From: Cephalotrichum gorgonifer
Lineage: Eukaryota > Ascomycota > Sordariomycetes > Microascales > Microascaceae
Length of the DNA: 64,000 nt
NCBI GenBank assembly: GCA_900312665.1
Contig: ONZQ02000019.1
Span: 62,001-126,000 of the forward strand
Direction: 5' to 3'
Shown: positions 23,416-34,732 of the stretch, one piece after another
How the letters are laid out: every line of letters starts with the position of its first letter
Numbering within the stretch: position 1 is the stretch's first letter
Translations under genes and position numbers: made by a program
Notes under the pieces: generated by a model
Database searches by the model: none
Seen by the model: only the letters and a program-made list of their open reading frames with translations
What the model was told of the DNA's origin: nothing

Positions 23416-23839
23416 GGCCAACGAGATATCATACGTACTGATGAGAAAAGGAAAAGAAGAGAAGGCCCATAGAATATGTGATAGGGCCTCAACCTTTTTA
23501 TCAATAGCTGCATGCAGAATAATTCCCAACGGCAGACTTGGACGGGACCAGCAGGGCTTCTTCCGGAACATTAATGAAGAATTCTCAATGTCTTTACGGA
23601 TGCGGGACAAGCTGGGAGATCGTTCCTACCCTTTGCACGCATTATGTCCTTTGTGGCTGTGAGATTATAATTTAGGACTGTCTCCTTTCAGACGTTTAAC
23701 AGAAAAAGACAATGTCTTAGACAAAGACTTCCTGATACTTGATGCCTACTACAATGGTCACCGGTCGACTTCCTTTAATGGGCCTTAAAAAAAGCGTAAA
23801 CAGAGCCAATTCAAAGATCTGTATACTTTTCCGTTGATA

Positions 23840-24218
23840 TTACGATTGTAACACCATGAACGGAATGGATGACCATAATATACTCACCAGGGACAGGTTG
23901 CGCTTGAATTCTACGGCTTGGAATCGCAGACACTCAAAAGAATGAGTGTTTAGAGAAAAAACAGACCACCGTTCAGAGAGAAAACGAGCCATTATTTCAT
24001 TTCTTTGGGATAGTTGTAGCCGTTCAAAAGAAAACATTTCGCATGTCAATATTGTTGACTCTGACAAAGGGGTCTTCGAAATTTCATGAATCTCAATGGT
24101 CGCATGAGCGCTGTCTAATTTGAGGTGGCTGAATATATCATTGCAGGGTCTCCCTAGTATAGTGGTGCACTTCTCATATAAGCTAGTCTTCAACGTATCC
24201 GTGTGGGCTCCCCCCCCC
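23840..24218 (-). CDS. Unrecognised partial ORF running into the assembly gap
   Basis: The minus strand is open from the gap edge to 23840. A good donor (GTGAGT) follows ...FKRNLSL at about 23888, so this may be an internal exon of a gene whose 5' part lies in the gap. The translation (THGKTSL-like start, LYEKCTTILGRPCNDIFSHLKLD) has no domain I recognise. It could equally be a decayed piece of an accessory gene. Low confidence. Confidence 0.25.
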
Positions 24219-24391
24219 NNNNNNNNNNNNNNNNNNNNNNNNNNNNNNNNNNNNNNNNNNNNNNNNNNNNNNNNNNNNNNNNNNNNNNNNNNNNNNNNNN
24301 NNNNNNNNNNNNNNNNNNNNNNNNNNNNNNNNNNNNNNNNNNNNNNNNNNNNNNNNNNNNNNNNNNNNNNNNNNNNNNNNNNNNNNNNNNN
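24219..24391. other. Assembly gap (173 N)
   Basis: A run of 173 unknown bases, entered through a run of nine C at 24210-24218. It separates the orphan ORF from the kinase gene; sequence shown for either strand across it is meaningless. Confidence 0.99.
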
Positions 24392-24426
24392 TCGTCCATC
24401 TCAGAACCGGATCTTCGCAGCCCAAG

Positions 24427-25564
24427 ATGGAGGTATGAATCCTTGCTGGGCCTAGAGTCTAGTATGTCCCGTCTATTCTAACCATTACGTCTCCTAGGAC
24501 CTTCTCATTGAAGATACATGGCGAATTGGCCACATGATATCCAGGGGAGGATGCGGCTTTGTCTATCATGGTACAGTATCTCGCTTCTATGATCCCCCTA
24601 TCCTGAACGAATCGGCTCACCAAAGTAGGAACCAACATTCGAACAGGCGAAGAGGTTGCTCTGAAGTTTGTCCACATCAGCCAATTCGACGACCCAGACA
24701 ATCGACACGCCATTGCTTCGCTCCGCGAAGAGAACAAAATGTGTGCGGCTGTGGCTCGTGGTGTGGGGATGCCGCGGGTCCTATTCTTTGGACAAGTGGA
24801 TGAGCATTGGGTCCTGGTATCGGAGCTCCTCGGGCCGACACTTGAAGATCTGGTCCAATTCTGCCACGATCCCGCGTTGATCGTGCCGAACGTACTTTCG
24901 GTCAAGACTGTCCTCCTGATAGCTATAGAGGCTGTTGCTAGGGTGAAGTATATTCACTCCAAGGGTATTCTACATCGCGATCTCAGACCCGACAATCTTC
25001 TCATGGGGACGGGAAATAAGGGCAATATCTTATATGTGATTGACTTTGGCCTCGCTACCGAGTTCCCACCTGCCGAAATTCCCGAGCCTACCGACGGAAA
25101 GGATGTTGCACCAATACTGTTCGCAGGCACCATCGCTTATGCGAGCGCCAGGAACCACCTCCACAAACGTACGTACTTTTATCATCACCCATGGAAGTTT
25201 AATTTACTAACCCAGGTTAGAGCAAGGTTGGGCAGATGATCTGGAGGGACTTGCATACGTCTTTCGAAGGCTTCTGAGAGGGAATCTGCCATGGGACGAC
25301 GGGTATCGCGATTACTCCGACAAGGAGGCTTCCTTGAAAATCGGAGAAGCGAAGAATGCAATCACGGGGGAGCAGCTCTTCGAGGGATTCCCAGACGTAT
25401 TTGCAAAGTATTACAACTACGTCCGACGTCTGGCTTTCGACGAGCGGCCGAACTATGTGTATCTTACCAACCTGTTTCGAAACGCATACGCTCGCCAAAG
25501 GTATAAGCACGACAAGGTTTTCGACTGGACAGAGAAGATATACAACAGTGTGCGAGATATCTAG
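24427..25564 (+). CDS. Casein-kinase-1-like protein kinase
   Basis: Four exons (24427-24432, 24498-24570, 24629-25168, 25221-25564) sum to 321 codons (320 residues); exon 1 encodes only Met-Glu. The glycine loop ISRGGCG is at 16-22, the ATP lysine K39 in VALKF, the catalytic HRD at 142-144 and DFG at 165-167. The block YIHSKGILHRD...NLLMGTGNKGNILYVIDFGLA is typical of the CK1 family, as is QGWADDLEGLAYVFRRLLRGNLPW. Two departures are visible: the catalytic loop reads HRDLRPDN (CK1 normally has Lys in place of that Arg), and the activation segment reads GTIAYAS where CK1 has TARYAS. It lacks the long tail of housekeeping CK1. It may be active with altered properties or may be degenerating. Confidence 0.85.
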
Positions 25565-25696
25565 AAAAATCTCGATTCCTGCACAAGGGATTTATTTGGC
25601 ATCTGTAGTATTGTTACGGTACCATTATGTCGGCATGGTCACAGGTAGAAAATGTCTGCTCGTTGTAATATAAACAAAAACATCTTGTAGCTATCC

Positions 25697-25760
25697 ATTG
25701 GTATAGGTAGATAACTAGTGGTATATAGCGGTAGACAACCATTGGTATATAGCGGTATGA
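25697..25760 (+). repeat. Three imperfect copies of a GGTATA-containing unit
   Basis: ATTGGTATAGGTAGATAACT, AGTGGTATATAGCGGTAGAC and ATTGGTATATAGCGGTATGA occur one after another, about 20-24 bp apart. They lie just downstream of the kinase gene and before the tail of the transporter gene. Confidence 0.55.
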
Positions 25761-25841
25761 AAGAAACTTTTAGTCTGCACTCCAGCAGCACTCCTCGCGC
25801 CATCCTCCCTAAACCTCGACATTCCCCATCCGGCTCCTCAC

Positions 25842-27539
25842 CTACTTCTCGGTATCGAATTCCTCAGCGGGAGTGCTCTCACCAGGAGAGCTCCCATGGG
25901 AGAAGGAACCCTTCGTTTGCTCGCGCTGGATCCTCTCGCGGGCCTCGATCTCCGCATCCGTGGTCTTGGGGAGCAGCTGCGCAGCGTGCACGTAGCTGAT
26001 GTTCTCCTCGAAGCCCTTGGAGAAGATGAGATCGATCTCTTCCAGAGAGCGCCCTGCAGTCTCGGGGTACAGGAAGTAGATGATGGGGAAGAAGATGGCG
26101 TTGAGAACAGCAAAGAAGAGGTAGGTGCCCCAACCGATCTTGTCGACAAGCACGGGAGTGATCATGACGATGAAGAAGTTCCACGCCCAGTTGGAGACGG
26201 TGGAGCACGCGTTGGCCTTGGCGCGGGTCTTTAGGGAGTTGATCTCGGCGGGGTACAACCAAGGGAGGGGAAGCCACGTGGCGCCGAAGAAGGCGATGTA
26301 GGTGAAGAGGCCGACGGCGGCACCCTTGGCGGCTTCCTCGGTGTCAGGGATGAGGGCACCGAAGCACAGGATCATAGACAAGCATTGTCCGACGGTACCG
26401 ATGAGGAAGAGCTGGCGGCGGCCGATGCGCTCGACGAGGAACCAGGAGCTGGTGGCGAAGATGGAGTAGACGATCATGTTCACACCTCCGAGCAGGAGAG
26501 CCGTCTGGTGGCTGACACCGATAGAGTTCTGGAACAGGATGGGGAAGTAGTAGATGACGGCATTGCATCCCGACAGCTGCTGCATCATCTGGGACGAGAG
26601 GCCCAGCATCATGCGGCGGAAGTTCTGGGTCTTGCCGTTGGTGAAGAGGGCGGACATGGGCGTTACACCACCGACATGTCCCGACGCATTGATGTTGTCA
26701 ACAATCATGACTGCTTGTGTGCGGACTTCCACATCGTCCACAGGCTTGCCATCAAGGGCAGCCAGCACACGCATTCCCTCGTCGTGCCTATCCTTGGTGA
26801 AGAGCCATCGAGGTGATTCAGGTCTAGGATATTAATTAGCGCAATGTTCCCTGGTGACTTATACAAAGTCAAATTGTACTACTTACAGCCCCAAGCAGAG
26901 GATGATGGCGACAATGGCAAAGCAGCACTGGAAGGCGATGGGGAACCTCCAGGAGAAGTCATCCGGCCCGTAGATGCAGCCGTAGTCTACCCAGTACGCG
27001 ATCAATGTCCCGAATGCGACATTGCTGCCCTCGATGCAGATGAGCTTGCCGCGGTTGTACGAGCGACTGCACTCGGCCTGGTAGGTGGGGACAGTCGAGG
27101 TGTTGATGCCGTTGCCCAAACCGGTGATAAACCGCCCAATGATGAACTGAGCGGTGGCGCCCGAGCCGACAGGAACGGTAGCGACCTGGATAATGACACC
27201 GACGATCATGATGGAGGCACCGAGAATGATTGATCGCCTGCGACCGACTTGATCCCCGAAACTGAGGATGAACAGGGCGCCGAAGAGGCAGCCCACGGCG
27301 TAGATGGAGACGACAAAGCCCTCATAGTTGGGACCCTGGGATACGACCTCGGGGAAGGCGGTGGTGAAGGGGTCGGCGGAGATGATTCCGGACATGACAC
27401 CCTGGTCGTATCCGAAGAGAAGGAAGTCCGTCGTAGCGAGGGCAGTGACCAGCCACTGCAGCCTCTTGCCGGACTGGCCCCAGAAGGTAGGGACGTCCCC
27501 CATGTTGGACTCAGCTATCTCGTCGTTCACAGCCGCCAT
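25842..27539 (-). CDS. MFS sugar/polyol transporter (STL1-like)
   Basis: Two exons, 27539-26887 and 26823-25842 (63-bp intron, donor GTAAGT), 545 codons (544 residues). Sugar porter motifs: LLFGYDQGVMSG in the first membrane segment, GDQVGRRRSI after the second, PTYQAECSRSYNRGK after the sixth, PESPRWLFTKDRHDEG (split by the intron) and YPETAGRSLEEID at the end. QQLSGCNAVIYYFPILF in the seventh segment and PLPWLYPAEINSLKTR fit the hexose/glycerol proton symporter branch close to yeast Stl1. Upstream in-frame residues lack a good start; the ATG at 27539 begins MAAVNDEIAESN, a typical cytosolic N-terminus. A TATA-like element lies about 100 bp upstream. Confidence 0.92.
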
Positions 27540-27639
27540 TGTGTCGGCTAGTTTGGTGCGGAGATGAGGGGGAGGGGAAGGAATGTGGGGAGATTTGGAC
27601 TTCAAACTCTATCTCTAAGTGAGGGGGGAAGCCTCCATG

Positions 27640-27647
27640 TTATATAG
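27640..27647 (-). promoter_or_regulatory. TATA box of the MFS transporter gene
   Basis: CTATATAA on the minus strand, about 100 bp upstream of the ATG at 27539. Confidence 0.45.
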
Positions 27648-29080
27648 CCCTACTGAGGGGTGGGTTGTGTGGCGAGCTGCTTCTTACACAGGGGTCTCAC
27701 TACATTGGTGATACACACTAATACGATTCTTCCCCCGTGGAACTTGGTCATAAGTGTGGAGTAAATGTGGAGGAAGAGATTTGGAAGGGTCCGTCTTGGC
27801 TAAATCCTGCCAGTGTCGTAGCGCGGTAAGATAGCGGGCCATGGAGCCCGTTAGGAACGAGGTACGGAAGAGACTAGCCCCCTGGGCGTACCCCACGGCT
27901 CAGGGCGAGGAGGGGAAATGGAGGGGGAGGGGCGCGCGGAACCTCGGTGCGCGACGCGCGCAACCTGTTTTGGAGTGGATCACCCGCAGAGCCGCCTGAC
28001 TTGGCTGCGCTGTAAGTGGGGCATCGACACAGGTACTTGCAGATCTTGATTTCATCTGGACGGCGGGCAGTTCCCCTCGGGAAAAATTCTGATAAAGTTC
28101 GCCCATCAAGACACGGGTGTGATGTCATGGGCGCCCCCACCCCCTGTCTCAACAGTCTCGGCACTCGGTGTTGAGAACCCGCACTACCAGGATCTGTGAA
28201 GACCAACTCCCGCCCGCCAAGACGGAAGGCGCTTCCTGTCTAGTCCAGGGCTTCCCATTCGGAGAGTTTCGGGGTCCTTGGCAACGCTTGCCAGAGCGGG
28301 CTCCACTGTTGTCTCCCGTCCATCCTGGCAGGGCGAACTGAGACTGTGATACAGGTACGTACTCGGCCCGAGGGCACACCGATAGGATTCTTCTGTCTTA
28401 CACAGTGGACCCCTGGGCCACGAGATGATCTGAGGTTATCAGGATCGGGGTCATGGTTTAGGTTTTTCTGGGGTTAGGGGATATCCCCGCATACGCAGTG
28501 GCCACGAGGACTGAATATGGGGTGAAAAAGTCGGGGTCGTGGACATCCTCGCGCCCATCTCTCTGGTGGTCTACGATAAGCTAAGGAGTCGTACTACGAA
28601 GCACTCGCATGAACGTGTAGTAGTCGTTATCAAAAGTGGATCCTCCTCAAAGATTTTTTTTTTCTCGACCAACCTCACGCAGGACTTGTGAGCGCCATTG
28701 TTGCGATATAAGTGGATACTTTCCATTAATAACAAGTATACTTACTTGTATTTCTCGTAGGCAGGTACAAAGTGCGGCTCGTAGTCCATTGGAACTTGAA
28801 GAACGGCCCACACGCTATTGTCCATCCACCTAACTCGTCCTAAAAATTTTCCGGTCATTTGTATTGGATAACCTTTTGTGAAAATATTTTTTTGTGATTT
28901 TCGGTATATTTGTGTCGTTTTCACCGAATAATTTGCGATTTTCTCGAAATTTCTTCCACGTCATTTGATCTACGTTCCACCTCTTCGGCCCACGCAAGAC
29001 ACCAAGAACCGAACCCTCGCTACGTTAAGACATTAGGACAGGACAGTACGGAGTACTTTGGACGAGTACGAGTACGCACA
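27648..29080. other. Divergent upstream region of the transporter and methyltransferase genes
   Basis: About 1.4 kb with no recognised gene. The last 40 bp before the methyltransferase start contain CGAGTACGAGTACG. Confidence 0.5.
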
Positions 29081-30304
29081 ATGAGTCTTTTAACCAATCC
29101 GCTGCCTCCGTCGAGCAGCTTACCACCCTTAGGTGGATTTAACACAGGTAATCTGACAGAAGCAGGGATTCTAGTGGCGCTTCGTAACTTGTCACTCCTC
29201 TACTGTCCGCTTTCGGCATGCGCATGCCCGCTTCCGACACGCGGATTAGGGACGTCTTCAGCATGTGCTTCCGACAACTTCACCGATTCTGGCTACACGT
29301 CCGAAGCGGGGGATAATAATAATGACGACCATGCAAAGGAACTCGAGCTAAAGCTCGCCACCATCCGCGCCGACCCTTTTGAGCGCGACCAGGCGGAACG
29401 GTGGCTGGCCGGATTTCTCGCAAGGGCAGACTCTCTGCCTTTATTCCTCGACCGTGAAGATGCCCGCCAGGAGGCCATCGATCAAGCGGCATGCGTCCTC
29501 CAATCGCTCATGACCGGCGGGGATGATGAAGTCCTGCCATGCAAGGATGATCAATCGGACTTCACCCATGAATTTTCCTTCGATCTGCCATCCGGCCCGA
29601 CGGGTGAGCCGACGCCCGCCATCCAGGTGCGCCTCCGTGATAGAATAGCGGGGACGGACAGTGACGATCATAATGACGTCGGCCTACAGCTCTGGGGCGG
29701 CTCCATTCTGTTTTCACAGATACTCTGCTCCTCCCCCCCGCGATTTGGCCTTGTCGCGGCCTCCCTAGGGCCGTCGCCGAGAATAATAGAACTCGGCGCC
29801 GGCGCCGGCCTCGTCAGTCTGGTACTCGGGGCTCTCCTCCCCCGCCTAGGAATTACCACGCCTAGGATCGTAGCGACGGACCACCATCCCGCCGTGCTGG
29901 ATAACCTGCGCTCTAACGTGACGCACGACGATCTCCCGGTCGAGACGTCGCTTCTGGACTGGTCCGACCCCATGCTGCATCCCCCATTGGACGTCCCGGC
30001 CGATCTCTTATTTGCGACGGATGTGGTTTACGCCCCCGAGCACGCGGCGCTCCTGCGTGACTGCGCCGCGCGGCTTCTGGCCCCCGACGGCGTTTTCTGG
30101 CTCTTCATCACCATTCGGAAGAATGGCAAATTCGAGGGCGTTAATAGGACGGTCGAGGAGGCGTTTGCCCCGCATCAGCCGCCCAAGGCGAATAAGGATG
30201 GGAGGAGATTGGGAATTTTGGGTTCGGAGAGACTCGGAAAACGGCGGGGGATCGGCCGTGGGGATGAGAGCGGGTACGAATTGTTCAAGATTGGTTGGAT
30301 ATGA
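29081..30304 (+). CDS. Class I methyltransferase of the METTL21 / Methyltransf_16 family
   Basis: Single exon from ATG at 29081, 407 residues (the frame is open upstream, but 29081 is the first methionine in a good context). The C-terminal half has the family pattern: VGLQLWGGSILFSQIL before motif I, motif I IIELGAGAGLVSLV (GAGAG at 239-243), ATDHHPAVLDNLRSNV for motif II, LDWSDP and DLLFATDVVYAPEH with the acidic D-V-V-Y post-II motif. The family transfers methyl groups from S-adenosylmethionine to lysine side chains of translation factors and chaperones. The N-terminal 180 residues are a less conserved fungal extension rich in Asp and Glu. The protein substrate is not predictable. Confidence 0.88.
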   Translation: MSLLTNPLPPSSSLPPLGGFNTGNLTEAGILVALRNLSLLYCPLSACACPLPTRGLGTSSACASDNFTDSGYTSEAGDNNNDDHAKELELKLATIRADPFERDQAERWLAGFLARADSLPLFLDREDARQEAIDQAACVLQSLMTGGDDEVLPCKDDQSDFTHEFSFDLPSGPTGEPTPAIQVRLRDRIAGTDSDDHNDVGLQLWGGSILFSQILCSSPPRFGLVAASLGPSPRIIELGAGAGLVSLVLGALLPRLGITTPRIVATDHHPAVLDNLRSNVTHDDLPVETSLLDWSDPMLHPPLDVPADLLFATDVVYAPEHAALLRDCAARLLAPDGVFWLFITIRKNGKFEGVNRTVEEAFAPHQPPKANKDGRRLGILGSERLGKRRGIGRGDESGYELFKIGWI

Positions 30305-32938
30305 GACCCGGGGGCGGGCGGATGGAGACATACGAATGGAGTCGGGAAGACTGGCGTTGGCGTGCGCGCCAACTCCGGATACAAGTACATACCACCCATT
30401 GCATTTTCAATAGGCATTGCCGCAAGCGCCAGCGAAGTAAATACGAATTCTACTAGTTACATGATTGCCTCGGCATCCAGAATTATACGGACGCCATTCC
30501 CGAGTGAAGTCCGCCCTACGGCCCTTGTCCTGGATTAACGGGTCGGGTAGCTTCCGAGTACAACAATACTTGCGCGGGATTGCCCAAACAAGTATCTGTC
30601 AGCCCAAAAGCTGCACAAAGGTACCATGATACCGGGTGGCGACAGGTGCTACAGGCAAACAGACTTCTGCATGCGACTGATCGCTCGGCTGGTACTTTTG
30701 GACACCGGTCCGCCACCTGGTACCTTTGCACGAGCCTTGGCAGGCTGGTATTACAATGTACTGCGTAATGAGGTGAGATCTGAGAATACCTGGTGATGAT
30801 CACTCCCTTAAAGAGAAATATGCTCGGCGGAATCGAATCCTACGGACCCTCTCTAAGGATTGAGGGTCCTAAGACCATGGCATCATCATAAATCCTTACT
30901 AAACCCTTGGAGAAGATGGCCAAGTATGTTGACATTTTGAGTAAGCAGGCTCATGGGCTGAGCAATATTCCAAGGGCACCGATCTATTTTCGCTATCTGC
31001 ACCGAGGTATCATCGGTCTATCGGATGTCAAGAAGTTCATTACTCACCAGGTGTGCAGGACTCGCTGTCAAAGAGTCTAGAGCAATAAAGAAACCCTTGA
31101 ACACCTCCTTCGCCTGGTGCGGGCACATGCGAAGTTGCTAATTCCAAGTTCTCTGCCTCCTTGGAATTACGGTGGAGCATGTGGCCCAGCATGATCCCTG
31201 CCATCCCGGCTCTATGTACGAGTACTTGTAGTTGTTCTGGACCTTTTGCAAGGACCTGGGTATCTCGTGGGGAAGGTAATCCGAGGTTGTTCAAGTTATA
31301 CGTTTGACCCACCTGGCGGCCGGGGGTTTGCAGGCCTCTAATTATATTGTTTCATTCGTCCTGAAACAGGCGTAGTTCCCGGCCAGTTGTCCTAGCTCCC
31401 GCCAGGTAGACGCCGGAAGAGCCGCAATTTTCTAGGCACCGTCCAAGCTTTCTCTTGGCTGGCGCCGGCTGCGCAGGCATAAGCCCCGCAAACACACGAT
31501 ATATATTATTAACAGTTTACCCCTTTGAGGCATCAAGCTCTTGGCTCCGAGTGAGGGCGGTACTACCGCAGGAGCGATCCTAATAGCACTAATCATTAAA
31601 AATACAGATATATGGAGAGGAGGTCTGAGGAAATTCTGGTCAGCCATTCACGTATCATCACTTGTGCGAGCAGGAGGGAGACCGGTAAGGAACTACATCC
31701 CTCTACGGGTGCCTCCCATGTGAGCGAGTACAAGCATATCAGAAGCAGGTATCAACTTCCCGTTTCTCAGCGTAATGATACAGGGCCACACGCTTTACAT
31801 ATGCCTGCCGACCCTGAATTTCACCTGTATTTGGACGAGTTTGGGGGTGGTACTGAGGTACAACCCCTCAGTGAATGTACAAGTATTGGTATATTACTAA
31901 ATGATGTACATGTCCGGAGGAACGTTTCGCTAACCGGACGGCTAATACTAAACACTTCACTCCCTCTCGGCTCCTCGGTGGCCATCAATCCGACATTGGA
32001 GGGTAATTTTCCCCCCACGCAATATGCCAGTGTCTCCTATTATGTCAACATCTCCACATTGCTCTAGAAGCGCAGTAGGCAACAGGGTTTGGGTGGAGTT
32101 TGGCTAGTTCGACGGTCGTTATCTTTTGCCCCTCTTTAAGGGTTCTCGAAACCTGCTGCACCAAGCCAAGACCCTAGCGTGCTCCATCATGACGTATAAC
32201 GAGGAAGATCATGACGGCGTACGAGAATTTGTAAGGTCTCGGACCGATTCTTTGGGGGGAAGGTACCACTATGATTATACGAGTAGGTTTTTGCAGTCTC
32301 GAAGGTACGTTGCATCAAGGAACTATTTACTGCAATAGGCAATAGACCTTATCGAGAAAGAGCTTCAGAGGGTGCATCCGATCGTTTTCTCTCTGGATCA
32401 ACATAAGGATAAAAGGCTGGAGGGCTTGGCATTAACTTAGCTCGTATAATGACGTAGGGTCCCGCTGGATACTCTTGGCGACATATCTGGTGGAATCCCC
32501 GTTCGCCATAGCTCACCGGGACTGGAAGCGCGGAGGTGAGGCTCTAGGGCCTATAGTTGTTCTTACGGAGCTCGAGTGTATTCATTACTAGTGTCACGTC
32601 TATTATCGAGGTCTTCTCGCCGCTATAGCTATTGCATGCCTGTGAGTATTACTCTGATACCTCGCAGATTAGTCCTCTAGTCCTCCGTTCCTACATCAGT
32701 TACGGCAAGCCCGGCTTTTCCTATGGCCTAGGAACCCGAGTAGTAGACCTTGGCCCCTTTCATCGTCCGTGGAAGTAGCGGTTGTGGAATGATCACTTCT
32801 GTCCAAGACTATTGTGGATGAGTATATGATCTCTCTTGTCGCATCCATTCTGCTATCCAGGCGCCCTCCACCCCTACTTCCCCTTTTCCCCCGGTGGAAT
32901 GAATCATATCAAAACTGATCTCGGGAGTGATGTAATAC
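30305..32938. other. Long intergenic region without a convincing gene
   Basis: About 2.6 kb. Open stretches at 31804-32067 and 32126-32338 (plus strand) have no domain, no clear splice partners and no homology I can name. A perfect hairpin is at 30844-30869. The octamer TACGAGTA occurs at 31217 and 32278. This may hold decayed genes. Confidence 0.45.
30844..30869. other. Perfect 8-bp inverted repeat beside a B-box-like sequence
   Basis: GGACCCTC at 30844-30851 and GAGGGTCC at 30862-30869 surround a 10-base loop. On the minus strand, GGATTCGATTCC follows directly (complement of about 30830-30841), close to the tRNA B-box consensus. It may be a decayed tRNA-like element. Confidence 0.35.
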
Positions 32939-32942
32939 TTAC

Positions 32943-33748
32943 ACCCAACGCTTAACGAATGACCGGAGCCCTGTACGCGGTGGCAGAACTTGGGCCGCGT
33001 CGTTGATGACTGTGATGGGTGCCACAGCTTCGGGTTCCCTTTGGGCCGGGTCGCTGATGAATGTAATGGGTGTCACAGCTTCGGATTTGCTTTGGGCCGG
33101 GTCACTGGTGACTGTAATGGGTGCCACAGCTTCGGGTTTGCTGTTGGATCCAACCGACACGAGGTGTGCTTGGAGGAAGTACTCGATGCAGCCACTGATA
33201 TACTCTCCAGACCCATACTCCCGCTTCCTCTTGTAAGTGCTGGGAGGCAGCGGGCGCTCGGCTACGTTGCCGTCCTTATCCGCGACCACGAACCCAAGCC
33301 GCTGGCATCCCGTCCGGCTTTGTACTACCTTTCCGGGACCAGAAATAGATGATGCGTGCGTCGGTATGACCATGGCGAACGGCCACGACCGGCAGGTACT
33401 TTCATCGTACTCCTGGGACTCTAGCTTGTCGTACGCCAACCCCGGAACCGTGCGGGGGATATCCAGCGGCCCCTGATGAAGCGTTTGCTTGGTATTGCTG
33501 GGTGGAAACATCTCCACGCTGGATAGATATTTCCTCGAGCTTTCACCGTAGTGATCGCTCCACTCGTCAATCTCCGCCTTGGCTCGGCCGATCAGTTGGA
33601 GTGTGACTGTCACATCTTGAGCGCCGACGAGGACGGGGACTTGTCGGTAGACGCGGCCAGTGATGGTGTCGCCGGGTTTGTAGGATAAGTGGGGATTGTC
33701 GATGGATATGGCGAGGCCCTTTGTTGCACTGGACTGCTTAGGATACAT
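32943..33748 (-). CDS. Arrestin-like N-terminal domain protein with 17-residue tandem repeats
   Basis: Exon 33748-32943. The start GLAISIDNPHLSYKPGDTITGRVYRQVPV is the arrestin N-terminal beta-sandwich pattern (alpha-arrestin/VPS26-like fold; trafficking adaptor). Near the end are three tandem repeats of 17 residues: PEAVAPITVTSDPAQ, SEAVTPITFISDPAQ and PEAVAPITVINDAAQ. The frame ends in RTGLRSFVKRWV, where an apparent stop overlaps a perfect donor (GTAAGT at 32942), so a further exon is likely; acceptors near 32.85 kb would open a frame to about 32.7 kb, but that sequence does not look like the arrestin C-terminal domain. Either the gene is truncated or the last exon is unrecognised. No PPxY motif is seen in this exon. 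Confidence 0.75.
33001..33153 (+). repeat. Three tandem 51-bp repeats inside the arrestin-like gene
   Basis: Units at 33001-33051, 33052-33102 and 33103-33153 share GATG(A/G)CTGT-type starts, AATGGGTG(C/T)CACAGCTTCGG and, in the first two, TTTGGGCCGGGT. The period is a multiple of three, so repeat number can change without breaking the reading frame. Confidence 0.9.
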
Positions 33749-34732
33749 GTTGGGCGGAGGTGGGGGTAGATGCTTGGCTGGGAGTTTAGTTTGCAGAAGT
33801 TGTTAGGATAGAGGTTTTCCAGTTTATCCTAATGGGGAGTTTGCTTGGCAGGGATACATATATATCTGATCTCGAAATATTGCTGCCTGGAGGCGCAATA
33901 TCACCTTCGCGAGCTGTGTGTGCCATCTTCCTCATACTACTCTGTATATGTCGGGAATCAACAGGGCATCTGAGAGGAAATATTTCACTACAAATAGGCC
34001 TGACTTTCTGGACCGAGTGTGGGTATAGCTACTGGTACGGGCGGATGGGTGTGCATGCTTCGAAATCTAGTTGAGTACGAGTAGCGATCTATTGCCTACG
34101 AATAGCTCAGAATGTTACAAAAAGACAGATGGCCGGTATAAACGCGGACTCCTCTCGCATACAATGCCTTGCCACTCTATACCTCACTTCTAAGGTAGGG
34201 CGGAAGAAGTAATTCATCAGAGTATTTCACTTTGAGGGCAAAACTTGTTTGAGGTCAACCAGCCCATTGCGAATCTGCCACACCATTGCACCCTGGACTC
34301 GCATAAATAATGGCGCGATACTGGTGCATAACAGGGGCTGCTTCAAATTTTGTGGCTGGGTATTATTGTACCAACCTAAATAGGCAGAAGGATGTCTACA
34401 TGTACCCCAATACCCTCCTCATCTCGCCTATTGTTGGGCTGAGGGCGGCATCTCGGTGTCCCCCATTGGCGGGAGAGGAGAGTTCTGCCTTGCTCCTCAT
34501 GACAGATGACGTCGTCTTCGTTTTATGTGAACTTGAAATCCTTCGAGATAATTTAAAGGGAGGCAGTTGCGCCCGTTGTTCGACCTCATAACTATTACTA
34601 CATCCATCTTTAACTGTCTTGTTAGCCACCAATACATTCACCACAATATTAAATCCGTCTTGCAGGCCGCCAAACTTGCCGCCAAATTGAAACACCAAAC
34701 TTCCACACTCACCACAACCACTAGACACAACA
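33749..34732. other. Divergent promoter region of the arrestin-like and PPxY-protein genes
   Basis: About 1 kb between two head-to-head genes. No protein gene recognised. TACGAGTA is at 34076-34083. The right 150 bp are rich in A and C, as in fungal leaders. Confidence 0.5.

Noticed and set aside
24120..24481. Open frames spanning the N run on both strands
   Set aside because: They consist mostly of unknown residues from the 173-N gap and give no information.
30012..30413. ORF overlapping the methyltransferase in another frame
   Set aside because: It is a shadow of the methyltransferase; the real frame carries all SAM-binding motifs.
31804..32067. Possible 87-residue gene
   Set aside because: No domain, no splice partners and no typical leader; retained only as part of the intergenic description.
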